This document shows, one piece after another, positions 53,801 to 62,974 of a stretch of DNA of 64,000 nucleotides. Each line of letters begins with the position of its first letter. The first letter of the stretch is position 1. This DNA is from Aquisalimonas sp007126095 (lineage in GTDB: Bacteria > Pseudomonadota > Gammaproteobacteria > Nitrococcales > Aquisalimonadaceae). A model generated the notes under the pieces. It made no database searches. It saw only the letters and a list, made by a program, of their open reading frames with translations, and was not told where the DNA came from. The stretch is from assembly GCF_048323695.1 (NCBI RefSeq), contig NZ_JBLWFT010000001.1, positions 248,001 through 312,000 of the forward strand, written 5' to 3'. Made by a program: the position numbers and the translations under genes.

Positions 53801-55756
53801 ATGTCTTCAGTAAGCTCGTTGGGAGTAGGTTCCGGGCTCGACATTCGCCAGATTGTGGACGATCTGGTGGCTGCCGAGCGGGCACCGGCCGAAAACCGGA
53901 TCGAGCGCCAGGAAGAGCGCCTCGAGACCGAGATTTCGGCGTTCGGCAAGGTGCAAAGCCTGATGGGCGATTTCCAGTCCAACGTGGCCGAGCTCCAGGA
54001 TCCGGACAGCTTCGTCAGTCGGGATGCGTCCTCCACGAGCGATGCTGTGGGTATCTCCGCCGGTGATAATGCCGAGGATGGCTCCTGGAGTGTGGAGGTG
54101 CAGCAGCTCGCCCAGGCTCAGCGATCGGTGCTTAGTGCTGACAGCATCGAAGATCGTGACGAACCCCTAGGCACGGGCGAGATCACCATCGAGTCCGGTG
54201 ATCGCGTCAGCACCATCACCATCGATGAGAACAATCAGACCCTGGAAGGCATACGTGATGCCATCAACCAGTCCACTGCCGGTGTCGACGCATCCATCAT
54301 CAACGACGGCAATGGCCAGCGGCTGGTTCTCAACGGTCAGGACGAGGGCGAGGCCAGTGCCTTCACCATGGAGGTGGACGGCGATCTCGCAGCCGTGCTG
54401 GATCCCGATGGCGAAGGTGCCCTTGATGAGCTGCAGGCCGCGCAGGACGCCGAGTTCAGCGTCGACGGGCTGACCATGACCCGGTCCAGCAACCAGGTGG
54501 ACGATGTGTTGGACGACATCACGCTGGACCTGGAAGGTGTTACCGATGGCCCGGCTACTGTCAGCGTTAGCACGGACAGTGCCGGCATCCAGTCCCAGGT
54601 TGAGGGCTTTGTTGAGGCGTTCAACGAATTTCAGGGCGGCATCAGCGAACTGACCAACTTCGACCCTGAGACCGAAGAAGCCGGCCCGCTGAACGGTGAA
54701 TCTTCGGTGACCGGGATTGTCTCCCAGCTTCGCAACACCATCACCGAACCCGTGGAAGCCCTGGAAGGGCGTGCCGTTCGCTCCATGGCCGACATCGGTA
54801 TTTTGACCACGCGCGACGGCTCACTTGAGCTGGATCCGGCGCGCCTTGATGATGCCGTGCGCGAGGATCCGGAAGCGGTGACCGCGCTGTTCGCCGAGAA
54901 CGGGATCGTGGATGGAGAGGGTTTCAGTTTTGACGGCGCCACCAGTGCGACAGAGCCGGGGCAATTCGCCGTTAACGTGGACGAAGCGCCTGCCCGTGCC
55001 GCGTTGCAGTTCGAGTCGGACGATTTTGATTTTACCGAGCCACCGGATAGCGACCGCGATTTCCGGGTTGCCGTGGATGGCGTCGAGTCCGGTGTGCTCA
55101 CCCTGCCGGCTGAGGATTTCGAGACCGGAGAAGAGCTCGCCCGCGCACTGCAATCGCTGATCAACGGCGATGAAGCACTGAACGATGCCGGAGCCCAGGC
55201 AACGGTCTCGTTCGACGGTGATGGCGGCTTTACCATGGAGTCGCGGACGCTGGGTGAAGACTCGACCATCGAGATCACCGAAGCTGCGGATGGGCCTAAC
55301 GATATCGGCGGTCAGCTCAACTTCCCGGTCGGGGAGCAGGCGACGGGGCAAGACGTCGCTGGCACCATCGGCGGGATGGAGGCCGATGGTACGGGCCAAA
55401 CGCTGACTGGCTCCATGGGAGCCGCTGATGGCCTGAGTGTGCAGGTGGATGAGGGGCAGGAGGGCGACCTTGGCCTGCTGACCTTCTCCACCGGCCTAAT
55501 GTCCGACCTGGATAACCGCATCAACGCGCTGATCGGGCCTCAGGGCAGTCTCACCTCCCGCGAAAGCTCGCTGAACAACCAGCTGTCGGATCTCGACGAC
55601 GACCGCGCGCGGCTGGACCAGCGCATGGCGCGCGTGGAAGACCGGTACGTCCAGCAGTTCACGGCCATGGACAGCATGGTGGCCGAGCTGCAGCAGACCA
55701 GTGAGTTTCTCAGCCAGCAGCTGCCGGGTGGCGGCATGAGTGGCGTTTCCCTGTAA
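53801..55756 (+). CDS. fliD: Flagellar hook-associated protein 2 (filament cap)
   Basis: 651 aa. The N-terminal FliD domain (SLGVGSGLDIRQIVDDLVAA) and the C-terminal FliD domain (about 400-640, ending LQQTSEFLSQQLPGG) are intact, and helical segments at both ends form the D0 coiled coil. It is longer than E. coli FliD (468 aa) because of large acidic insertions in the middle. Only one lysine (FGKVQ) is present. The cap promotes flagellin folding at the filament tip. AAGGGG lies upstream of the ATG. Confidence 0.93.
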   Translation: MSSVSSLGVGSGLDIRQIVDDLVAAERAPAENRIERQEERLETEISAFGKVQSLMGDFQSNVAELQDPDSFVSRDASSTSDAVGISAGDNAEDGSWSVEVQQLAQAQRSVLSADSIEDRDEPLGTGEITIESGDRVSTITIDENNQTLEGIRDAINQSTAGVDASIINDGNGQRLVLNGQDEGEASAFTMEVDGDLAAVLDPDGEGALDELQAAQDAEFSVDGLTMTRSSNQVDDVLDDITLDLEGVTDGPATVSVSTDSAGIQSQVEGFVEAFNEFQGGISELTNFDPETEEAGPLNGESSVTGIVSQLRNTITEPVEALEGRAVRSMADIGILTTRDGSLELDPARLDDAVREDPEAVTALFAENGIVDGEGFSFDGATSATEPGQFAVNVDEAPARAALQFESDDFDFTEPPDSDRDFRVAVDGVESGVLTLPAEDFETGEELARALQSLINGDEALNDAGAQATVSFDGDGGFTMESRTLGEDSTIEITEAADGPNDIGGQLNFPVGEQATGQDVAGTIGGMEADGTGQTLTGSMGAADGLSVQVDEGQEGDLGLLTFSTGLMSDLDNRINALIGPQGSLTSRESSLNNQLSDLDDDRARLDQRMARVEDRYVQQFTAMDSMVAELQQTSEFLSQQLPGGGMSGVSL

Positions 55757-55778
55757 GGGAGAGACCAAGGAGCGAGCC

Positions 55779-56234
55779 ATGACCTACGCGAACATGAAGC
55801 TCAACCAGTATCAGCAGGTGAACAGCCAGTCCGCCGAGTACGCGGATCCGCACCGTCTCATCCAGATGCTCATGGAAGGGTTCATTACCCGCACGGCCGA
55901 GGCCAAGGCCGCTATGGAACGGGGTGATATCAATGCCAAGAACACCGCTGTGAAGAAGGCGTGTGGCATTCTGCACGGGCTGCTGGATTCCCTGGACTTT
56001 GACAAGGGCGGTGAGCTGGCGAGTAACCTGGCGTCCATGTACTTCTACCAGGAAAAGACCCTGCTGCTGGGCCACTCCCGCAACGAGCCGGAAAAGCTGG
56101 ACGAAGTGATGCGGCTGATGCGGGAGGTGAAGGCCGGCTGGGATGGCATCCGGGATGAGGCCGTGGAGCAGCCTGCCAGCACGAAGGCGCCCGCGGCCCC
56201 CGCCAATGCCGGAAGTATCAGCGTCTCCGGCTGA
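55779..56234 (+). CDS. fliS: Flagellar export chaperone FliS
   Basis: 151 aa. The helical bundle has YQQVNSQSAEYADPHRLIQM and LMEGFITRTAEAKAAMERGD; the family motif KACGILHGLLDSLDFDKGGE follows. The C-terminal 25 residues are Ala/Pro-rich and probably disordered. It binds flagellin's C-terminus before export. The ATG at 55779 has AAGGAG 6 nt upstream; a 13-codon extension overlapping fliD is rejected. Confidence 0.92.
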   Translation: MTYANMKLNQYQQVNSQSAEYADPHRLIQMLMEGFITRTAEAKAAMERGDINAKNTAVKKACGILHGLLDSLDFDKGGELASNLASMYFYQEKTLLLGHSRNEPEKLDEVMRLMREVKAGWDGIRDEAVEQPASTKAPAAPANAGSISVSG

Positions 56235-56245
56235 GGAGCTGCAGC

Positions 56246-56566
56246 ATGTCTGCTGACGAGAAGAAGCAATCCGCCCGGCGCCTGCTCGGCCTGTCCGAGC
56301 AGATGCTGCGGGCGGCCCGCCAGGGCGAGTGGGCCTCGGTGGCCGAGCTGGAGGCCCAGCGGCGTGATCTCAGTCAGCAGCTGTTCGCCGACCCCGTGCC
56401 CGCGGAAGCGGCCGACGTCGTGAATCACTGCGTGCGGGAGCTGCTGGCGCTGGACCCGGAACTCATCCAGCTGGCCGAAGCGGCGCGGGATGAAGCCGGG
56501 GAAGCGGTGCGCCGGACCCAGACGGGCAAGACCGCACTGTCGGCTTATCGGCGCTATTCACGTTGA
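56246..56566 (+). CDS. fliT: FliT-like flagellar protein
   Basis: 106-aa helical protein: RRLLGLSEQMLRAARQGEWA, then VAELEAQRRDLSQQLFADPV, and a C-terminal helix ending KTALSAYRRYSR. The size, helical nature and place after fliS agree with FliT, the chaperone of FliD. Sequence similarity within this family is low, so the name rests mainly on gene order. It starts 11 nt after fliS. Confidence 0.7.
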   Translation: MSADEKKQSARRLLGLSEQMLRAARQGEWASVAELEAQRRDLSQQLFADPVPAEAADVVNHCVRELLALDPELIQLAEAARDEAGEAVRRTQTGKTALSAYRRYSR

Positions 56567-56864
56567 TTCTCACCACTTGATCGCAAGTTCTGCCAATGGC
56601 AATTGTAAAACAATAGCTTACGTTGTTTTTGTGACTTAACGCCTGAAATTTTGGCTGCGTTCCTGCCAGAGCCTGCGTGAACCGCGTCGCATTCCTGACG
56701 CCGTATCGTTGACACTCCACCGGCCCCCCAATACCGTCGAATCATTGGCGTCGCCGCTGTGCGACGCGTCAAGAGAATCGACCGGGGACGGACCCCCTCC
56801 AAGGTCATAATCCAGACAGGATCGACCCATCCTTTGGCAGGGGTGGGCTGCGGTTTCACCGGGG
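56567..56864. other. 298-bp region before fleQ
   Basis: This AT-richer gap contains AAAACAA (56607-56613) and TTGTTTT (56623-56629), a weak hairpin with a short T-run that may end the fliC-fliT unit. TTGACA (56709-56714) could be a -35 box, with poor -10 TACCGT 17 nt later. No gene or sigma-54 site was found. It should contain the fleQ promoter. Confidence 0.4.
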
Positions 56865-58373
56865 GTGCGCGTGGTTAGTGTCTATATCTACGACGAGGAT
56901 CGTGAGCGGGCAGCTTCCGTAGAAGCGATCCTCCGTTTCCAGGATAACGAGGCAAGCAGCTTTTCCGAGCCGGACCATCTCGAGGCCGCCGTGCGCGACG
57001 ATGAGCCGGCGCTGGCGCTGTTCACCGTGGAGTCCGGAGACTCGGGCTGGGTCGCCGCGCTGGAGCGGCTGAATCAGCGGACCGACGATCTGCCGGTTTT
57101 TCTGCTGCTGCCGGACGACGCACCGCGGGTCGCCGCGGAGAACGTGGCCGGCAACGTTCTGGGTTCCCTTGAACTGCCGCTGCGGCAGGCGCAGTTCACC
57201 GCTGCCCTCAAGCAGGCCCTGAATCACAATGCCCAGCGACGTGATCGGTTGGCCCGCAAGTCGGGTGTGCCGCGCCTGGTCGGGGAAAGTCGGCCGATGA
57301 AGCGGGTGAAGAAGCTTATTGATCAGGTGGCGGCCACCGATGCCAGCGTGCTCATCCTCGGCGAGTCCGGCACCGGCAAGGAGGTGGTGGCCCAGAACAT
57401 CCACGCCCGCTCCGCGCGTCGTAATGGCCCCTTCGTCCCCATCAACTGCGGCGCGATCCCGCCGGACCTGCTTGAGAGCGAGCTGTTCGGTCATGAGAAG
57501 GGCGCGTTCACCGGTGCCATTACCGCCCGCCAGGGGCGTTTCGAGATGGCGAAGGGCGGCACCATCTTCCTGGACGAAATCGGCGACATGAGCCCGGACA
57601 TGCAGGTGAAACTGCTGCGGGTTCTGCAGGAGCGGACCTTCGAGCGCGTGGGCGGCAACAAGCGCATCGAGGCGGATGTGCGGGTGCTGGCAGCGACCCA
57701 CCGTGATCTCGATGCCAGGATCCAGGACGGCTCCTTTCGCGAGGACCTCTTCTATCGGCTGAACGTATTCCCCATCGAGACGCCGCCGCTGCGCGACCGG
57801 TCCAGTGACCTACCTGTATTGGTAAAGGAGTTGACGAGCCGCATTGAAGACGAGGGCCGCGGCTCCGTCAGGCTGTCCTCGGAAGCGCTGTCCGTGCTCA
57901 GCCGTTACGAGTGGCCGGGCAATGTGCGTGAGCTGTCGAACCTGATCGAGCGCCTGGCGATCGTCTGTCCCTTCGACGAAGTGGTTGTGGACGAGTTGCC
58001 GGAGAAGCTGCTGCGCGACATGGGCGTGGACGCCGACGACGCGCCCGAGGCTGCGGCCGAGGAGCCCGTCGCAGTGGCGGAAGTCGAGTCCATCGAAGTG
58101 GCCGGTGACAGCCTGGCGCCGGAGACCATGCCCCGCCTGCCCGCCGTCAACGGCAAGTCGCCCCGGGATCCCGACGCACGGTTGGTGAAACGGACCAGCG
58201 GTGGCATCGACCTGCGCTGGTACCTGGGTGAGCTGGAGCAGCGGCTCATCCGTGAGGCGCTGGAGGAGTCGGACGGTGTTGTAGCCAAGGCAGCCGATCT
58301 GCTGCAGCTGCGGCGGACCACGCTGGTGGAGAAATTGCGCAAGTACGACATCCGGCGACCGGATGTAAGCTGA
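56865..58373 (+). CDS. fleQ: Sigma-54-dependent flagellar master regulator FleQ
   Basis: 502 aa. An N-terminal FleQ-type receiver-like domain (about 1-125) lacks a phospho-acceptor pattern, which is normal for FleQ. The AAA+ domain (about 145-380) has Walker A GESGTGKE, ELFGHEKGAFTGA with the sigma-54-contacting GAFTGA, and Walker B GTIFLDEIGDM. A C-terminal Fis-type HTH (about 455-500) has VAKAADLLQLRRTTLVEKLR. A linker rich in Ala/Glu (about 385-440) is longer than usual. FleQ drives flagellar promoters and responds to c-di-GMP and FleN. Start could be GTG 56865 or 56871. Confidence 0.9.
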   Translation: MRVVSVYIYDEDRERAASVEAILRFQDNEASSFSEPDHLEAAVRDDEPALALFTVESGDSGWVAALERLNQRTDDLPVFLLLPDDAPRVAAENVAGNVLGSLELPLRQAQFTAALKQALNHNAQRRDRLARKSGVPRLVGESRPMKRVKKLIDQVAATDASVLILGESGTGKEVVAQNIHARSARRNGPFVPINCGAIPPDLLESELFGHEKGAFTGAITARQGRFEMAKGGTIFLDEIGDMSPDMQVKLLRVLQERTFERVGGNKRIEADVRVLAATHRDLDARIQDGSFREDLFYRLNVFPIETPPLRDRSSDLPVLVKELTSRIEDEGRGSVRLSSEALSVLSRYEWPGNVRELSNLIERLAIVCPFDEVVVDELPEKLLRDMGVDADDAPEAAAEEPVAVAEVESIEVAGDSLAPETMPRLPAVNGKSPRDPDARLVKRTSGGIDLRWYLGELEQRLIREALEESDGVVAKAADLLQLRRTTLVEKLRKYDIRRPDVS

Positions 58374-58409
58374 GTCGCCCCCCGGGCGGATTCCCGTTCG
58401 GGTCTGTTC

Positions 58410-58425
58410 TGGCATGCGTTCTGCA
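58410..58425 (+). promoter_or_regulatory. Sigma-54 promoter of fleR
   Basis: TGGCATGCGTTCTGCA has GG and GC separated by exactly 10 nt and agrees with TGGCAC-N5-TTGCA except at two positions. It is 70 nt before the fleR start. FleQ, encoded upstream, is the expected activator. Confidence 0.8.
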
Positions 58426-58494
58426 TTACTCACTCCAACGAAGCGGAAACCGCCGGCGAACTGACGCCGAGGTCCGGAATGCGGAGGGTGCGCC

Positions 58495-59811
58495 GTGTCA
58501 GATAACAAGATCCTGGTTATCGCAGCAGACGAGACCACGCGCGAAGCGCCCTGTGCGGCACTTGACGCTGCCGGTTTCGAGCCCCTGCCTGCGACAACTG
58601 TCGATTCCGCCTGCGATCTGATTGCACAGGTGCCGGTGAGCCTGGCCCTGGTCCACGGTGCCAGCACCGGTGATTGGCGTCAGTTGCGGCGCCACGCGGG
58701 GGCGCCTCCGGTGGTGGTGATGGAGCAGGGCGCCGAAGTGCCGCGGGCCGTGCAGGCCATTCGTTTCGGTGCCGTCGATTTTCTGACGAACCCCGAGGAC
58801 CCGCTGGCCGTGGTGGCGGTTGCCCGCCGTCACGCGGTGGCAACGAATAGCCGGGGCGTGATCGCAGTGGATGAGCGGACCCGCGGCGTGCTGGACCTGG
58901 CCCGCCGTGTGGCACCGAAGCCGGTCACCGTGCTGCTCAACGGTGAGAGCGGCACCGGTAAAGAGGTCTTCGCCCGCTATCTGCATGAACAGTCGGATCG
59001 GGCCGATGGGCCGTTCGTGGCCGTGAACTGTGCGGCCATCCCCGAGAACATGCTTGAAGCGTTGCTGTTCGGGTACGAGAAGGGGGCGTTTACCGGCGCC
59101 ACCCGCACCCACCCAGGGAAGTTCGAGCAGGCCGCAGGCGGCACGCTGTTGCTGGATGAGATCTCGGAGATCGCCCCGGAGCTGCAGGCCAAGCTGCTGC
59201 GTGCGCTGCAGGAGCGCGAAGTGGAACGGCTCTGCGGCACATCGCCCATTCCGGTGGATGCCCGGGTCGTTGCCACCACCAACCGGGATCTGCGCCAGGC
59301 GGTGCAGAACGGGCAGTTCCGGGAGGACCTGTACTACCGCCTGCATGTCTTCCCGATCCAGCTCCCGCCGCTGCGGGAACGGCGCGACGACATTCTGCCG
59401 CTGGCGGATGCGTTCCTGCGCAAGTTCGGCGACGGCGGGGCCACCATGTCGCCCGCGGCGCGGCACATGCTGCGGGAGTACGACTGGCCCGGCAACGTGC
59501 GCGAGCTGGAGAACGTGATACAGCGGGCCCTGATCCTGGCTGACGACGGCTGCGTGGATGCCGAGGATCTGCGGTTTGAGCTGGGGCCGCTGTCCGCGGC
59601 GGTGCCCGAGGCGGACGCGTCGCTGGACGACAGCATGAAGGACAGTGAGCACCGCCTGATTCTTGACACCCTGCGGCAGGCCAACGGCAGTCGCAAGATG
59701 ACCGCCGAACGGCTGGGCATCAGCGTGCGCACCCTGCGCTACAAGCTGGCGCGCATGCGTGATGATGGCGTTCAGGTCCCCGACAGCAGTGCCATGGCGC
59801 AGGTCGGCTGA
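58495..59811 (+). CDS. fleR: FleR/FlrC-like sigma-54 activator with a degenerate receiver
   Basis: 438 aa. The N-terminal domain (about 1-120) has receiver-like strands, but the phospho-acceptor Asp is replaced (LALVHGAS), the Thr becomes Glu (VVMEQGA) and the Lys becomes Asn (FLTNPED). The AAA+ domain (about 125-360) is complete: GESGTGKE, YEKGAFTGA, GTLLLDEISEI. The HTH (about 385-425) has KMTAERLGISVRTLRYKLAR. In Pseudomonas and Vibrio this gene follows the kinase gene fleS/flrB, but here fleQ is directly upstream. It probably activates fliE-onward genes without phosphorylation. Confidence 0.85.
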   Translation: MSDNKILVIAADETTREAPCAALDAAGFEPLPATTVDSACDLIAQVPVSLALVHGASTGDWRQLRRHAGAPPVVVMEQGAEVPRAVQAIRFGAVDFLTNPEDPLAVVAVARRHAVATNSRGVIAVDERTRGVLDLARRVAPKPVTVLLNGESGTGKEVFARYLHEQSDRADGPFVAVNCAAIPENMLEALLFGYEKGAFTGATRTHPGKFEQAAGGTLLLDEISEIAPELQAKLLRALQEREVERLCGTSPIPVDARVVATTNRDLRQAVQNGQFREDLYYRLHVFPIQLPPLRERRDDILPLADAFLRKFGDGGATMSPAARHMLREYDWPGNVRELENVIQRALILADDGCVDAEDLRFELGPLSAAVPEADASLDDSMKDSEHRLILDTLRQANGSRKMTAERLGISVRTLRYKLARMRDDGVQVPDSSAMAQVG

Positions 59812-59853
59812 CAGTAATGGCCCCGCCGTGGGTGTGGAAACGGAAACGAAACG

Positions 59854-59871
59854 ACGGCCCTGATGGGCCGT
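59854..59871 (+). terminator. Short hairpin between fleR and fliE
   Basis: ACGGCCC TGAT GGGCCGT: seven-base perfect arms with a 4-nt loop, 20 nt before the fliE ATG. No T-run; it may be an attenuator or may affect fliE translation. Confidence 0.35.
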
Positions 59872-59890
59872 TGCCAACGGAGGCGAAACG

Positions 59891-60214
59891 ATGAACCCGG
59901 TGAACAACGACAACGTCATGCAGGCGCTCGAGCAGATGCAGGCCATGGTCGATCGTGCCGGCGGCGCGCAGGAAGCGGAACAGGCGGCGGACGGCCCGCA
60001 GTTCGTGAACGCACTGCGCGAGGCGCTGGATGGCGTCAACAACTCCCAGCAGGAATCGGCTGCTCTGCAGGATGCGTTCATCAGCGGCGAGGACGTGGAC
60101 CTCACCGACGTGATGGTGTCGATGCAGAAGTCCTCGGTGGCGTTCGAGGCGACCAAGCAGGTCCGCAATCATCTGGTAGAGGCGTACCAGGACATCTACA
60201 ACATGCCCGTGTGA
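59891..60214 (+). CDS. fliE: Flagellar hook-basal body protein FliE
   Basis: 107 aa, MS-ring/rod junction protein. The C-terminal half has QESAALQDAFISGEDVDLTD and VMVSMQKSSVAFEATKQVRN, the standard FliE core. It ends HLVEAYQDIYNMPV, as in most homologues. GGAGGC precedes the ATG. It is the first gene of the fliEFGHI operon, typically under FleR/sigma-54 control. Confidence 0.92.
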   Translation: MNPVNNDNVMQALEQMQAMVDRAGGAQEAEQAADGPQFVNALREALDGVNNSQQESAALQDAFISGEDVDLTDVMVSMQKSSVAFEATKQVRNHLVEAYQDIYNMPV

Positions 60215-60231
60215 TTTGAGGTTAGTCCAGC

Positions 60232-61962
60232 ATGGCTGAGTCACAGGCACTGAGCTCCCGGGACGCCCAGGACCTCTCTGCAGACCCCCAGGGCGTCGCC
60301 GACGCCGGCTCCGGAACGACCGGTCGACCGTGGGAACGCTTCCTGCGCCGGCCGACGGATTTCCGTCAGGCCGGCTTGATCGGTGGCGTCGTTGCGGCCG
60401 TCGCGCTGGGTGTTGGCGTCTTCTTCTGGGCTCAGCAGCCCTCCTACCAGACGCTCTACAGCGGCCTGAGTGATCAGGATCGCGCCCAGGTGGTCGAGGC
60501 GCTGCGGGAAGCCGGAGCCGGCGTGCGCCTCAATAATGATACCGGTGCCGTGGAGGTACCCCGCGGCGATCTGCACGAGGCGCGCCTGCATCTGGCCAGC
60601 GAGGGCCTGCCGGAGGGGCAGGGGACCGGCTTCGAGATGCTGGACGAGGACCAGCGCTTCGGCACCAGCCAGTTCATGGAGAGTGCCCGCTACCAGCGTG
60701 CTCTGGAAACGGAGCTGGCGCGCTCCGTCCGTTCCCTGAGCGCGGTGAGCAACGCGCGCGTGCATCTGGCCATTCCCGAGGATTCGGTATTCGTGCGCGA
60801 GGATACCCGGCCTACCGCCTCGGTGGCGCTGGACCTGCACGGCGGGCGCAGCCTCAGCGAGGGGCAGGTGCAGGCGATCGTGCACATGATCTCCAGTAGT
60901 GTGCCGGAGATGACGGAAGACAACGTCTCCATCGTGGACCAGAACGGCAACCTGCTGACCCAGGACGAAAGCCGCGATGATGGCATGTCCGGCAGTCAGT
61001 TCGAGGTGCGTGAGCGCCTCGAACGGGATTATCAGCGCCGCATCGAGGAGCTGCTGACGCCCATGGTCGGCTCCGGCCGCGTCAAGGCGCAGGTCAATGC
61101 TGACGTGGACTTCTCCCGGGAAGAGACTACCGAGGAGATGTTCGACCCGGATGCCACCGTCATCCGCAGTGAGCAGACCAGTGAAGAGCGGGGTTCCGGC
61201 TCCGACATGGCGCTGGGCATTCCCGGGGCCCTGACCAATCAGCCCCCGGGTGGTGGCGAGATCGGCGATGGCGACGACAACGGCGGCTTCATGGGCCCCG
61301 GGCTCGACATCACCAATACCGCGACGCGCAACTATGAAGTCGGTCGCATCATGCGCCACCTGCAGCGGCCGGAAGGTGCTGTCGACCGGCTGACGGTTGC
61401 CGTGCTCGTGGATCAGCCCATGGTCGAGGGCGAGGAAGAGGGTGAGATGGTCCAGGAGGCCATGAGCGCGGAGCAGATCGAGCGCATCACCCAGCTGGTG
61501 CAGGACGCCGTCGGTTTCGATGAAGACCGCGGCGACCGCGTGAACGTGGTCGATGCAGTGTTCGAAGAGGTCGATACCGGCGATGCGGTGCCCGATGTGC
61601 CGCTGCTTGAACAGCCCTGGATGCAGGAGCTTCTGCGCTGGCTGATCGCGGGTGTCGTCGCACTGGCCCTGATCCTGTTCGTGGTGCGGCCGCTGGTGCA
61701 GGCGCTGATCGGCGGGACCCGGGCATCAGGCGAGGACGCCGATCCGGATGTGGATGGCCTGCCGCCCGGTGCGGCCGTCGGACCTGACGGGCAGGTGCAG
61801 CAGCGCCTGACCGGGCCGGATGTGGAGAGCGGCTCCATTGGTCAGAGCTCGGCCATGGCCGTGGACCAGAACGAGAAGGTGGAAGCGGCCCGGGAAGTGG
61901 TGCAGAGCGACCCGACGCTGGCGGCAAGTGTGGTCAAGGGCTGGTTGAACGAAGATGAGTGA
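60232..61962 (+). CDS. fliF: Flagellar MS-ring protein FliF
   Basis: 576 aa. Two transmembrane segments (about 48-66 and 465-483) flank the periplasmic part. YscJ/FliF domain motifs are YQTLYSGLSDQDRAQVVEAL and ARVHLAIPEDSVFVREDTRP. The C-terminal FliG-binding tail is present (KVEAAREVVQSDPTLAASVV, ending KGWLNEDE). The start codon follows fliE by 17 nt; its end overlaps fliG by 8 nt. It nucleates assembly of the basal body. Confidence 0.95.
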   Translation: MAESQALSSRDAQDLSADPQGVADAGSGTTGRPWERFLRRPTDFRQAGLIGGVVAAVALGVGVFFWAQQPSYQTLYSGLSDQDRAQVVEALREAGAGVRLNNDTGAVEVPRGDLHEARLHLASEGLPEGQGTGFEMLDEDQRFGTSQFMESARYQRALETELARSVRSLSAVSNARVHLAIPEDSVFVREDTRPTASVALDLHGGRSLSEGQVQAIVHMISSSVPEMTEDNVSIVDQNGNLLTQDESRDDGMSGSQFEVRERLERDYQRRIEELLTPMVGSGRVKAQVNADVDFSREETTEEMFDPDATVIRSEQTSEERGSGSDMALGIPGALTNQPPGGGEIGDGDDNGGFMGPGLDITNTATRNYEVGRIMRHLQRPEGAVDRLTVAVLVDQPMVEGEEEGEMVQEAMSAEQIERITQLVQDAVGFDEDRGDRVNVVDAVFEEVDTGDAVPDVPLLEQPWMQELLRWLIAGVVALALILFVVRPLVQALIGGTRASGEDADPDVDGLPPGAAVGPDGQVQQRLTGPDVESGSIGQSSAMAVDQNEKVEAAREVVQSDPTLAASVVKGWLNEDE

Positions 61963-62974
61963 CGGCAACAACATCACGGCGCAGAACCTCAGCGGTGCCG
62001 AGCGCGCAGCGATCTTCATCATGAGCCTGGGCGAGGACGACGCCGCCTCGGTGCTCCAGCACCTGGGGCCGCGGGAGGTTCAGGTGCTCGGCCAGGCCAT
62101 GACCGGGCTGCAGAACGTCAGCCGCGAGCAGGTGGGTCGGGTGATGGAGCAGTTCGTCATTGGCGTCAGCGAGCAGACCTCGCTCGGTATCGGCAGCACC
62201 GACTACATCCGCTCCGTGCTGGTGAAGGCGCTGGGCGAAGACAAGGCCGGCGGCATCATCGACCGCATTCTCATGGGCGGCAACAGCCGCGGCCTGGAGC
62301 AGATCAAGTGGCTGGATGGCCGCACGGTGGCCGAAATGCTGCGGCTGGAACACCCGCAGGTCACCGCGATCGTGCTCTCCTACCTGGACCCGGATCATGC
62401 CGCGTCCGTACTCTCGGAAATCCCCGAGCGCATGCGCCACGACGTGGTCATGCGCATCGCCACACTGGACGGCGTCCAGCCCGCTGCCCTGCAACAGCTC
62501 GACGAGATCATGGAGAAGCAATTCTCCGGCAAGCAGCGGATCAAGTCGTCGTCCATCGGCGGCGTACAGGCCGCGGCCAACATCCTCAACTTCCTGGACA
62601 CCAGCGTCGAAGGTGGTGTCATGGAGGCCATCGGCGAGGTCGACGAGGAGCTTGGCAACCGGATCCAGGATCTCATGTTCGTGTTCAACGATCTGGCGGC
62701 GCTGGATGATCGCAGCATGCAGACGCTCATGCGCGAAGTGAACACCGACAGCCTGGTGCTGGCCCTCAAGGGCGCCAGTGATGGGGTCAAGGACAAGGTC
62801 TTCCGCAACCTGTCCCGGCGCGCCTCGGAGATGCTGCAGGACGACCTGGAGGCCAAGGGCCCGGTGCGGCTCAGCGAGGTCGAGGGTGCGCAGAAGGACA
62901 TTCTGAGTATTGCCAAGCGGCTTGCCGACGAGGATCAGATCTCCCTGGGCGGGGGTGGCGATGAGTTTGTCTAA
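61955..62974 (+). CDS. fliG: Flagellar motor switch protein FliG
   Basis: 339 aa, the rotor protein that interacts with MotA. N-terminal domain: NLSGAERAAIFIMSLGEDDA. Middle: EHPQVTAIVLSYLDPDHAAS with the EHPQ motif. C-terminal torque helix with alternating charges: RSMQTLMREVNTDSLVLALK, then FRNLSRRASEMLQDDLEAKG. It overlaps fliF at the start and fliH at the end (14 nt). All switch-complex regions are intact. Confidence 0.96.
   Translation: MSDGNNITAQNLSGAERAAIFIMSLGEDDAASVLQHLGPREVQVLGQAMTGLQNVSREQVGRVMEQFVIGVSEQTSLGIGSTDYIRSVLVKALGEDKAGGIIDRILMGGNSRGLEQIKWLDGRTVAEMLRLEHPQVTAIVLSYLDPDHAASVLSEIPERMRHDVVMRIATLDGVQPAALQQLDEIMEKQFSGKQRIKSSSIGGVQAAANILNFLDTSVEGGVMEAIGEVDEELGNRIQDLMFVFNDLAALDDRSMQTLMREVNTDSLVLALKGASDGVKDKVFRNLSRRASEMLQDDLEAKGPVRLSEVEGAQKDILSIAKRLADEDQISLGGGGDEFV

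Noticed and set aside
56658..56674. GG-N10-GC (sigma-54-like) pattern on the minus strand near fleQ
   Set aside because: It points away from fleQ towards fliT's 3' end, where no minus-strand gene exists.
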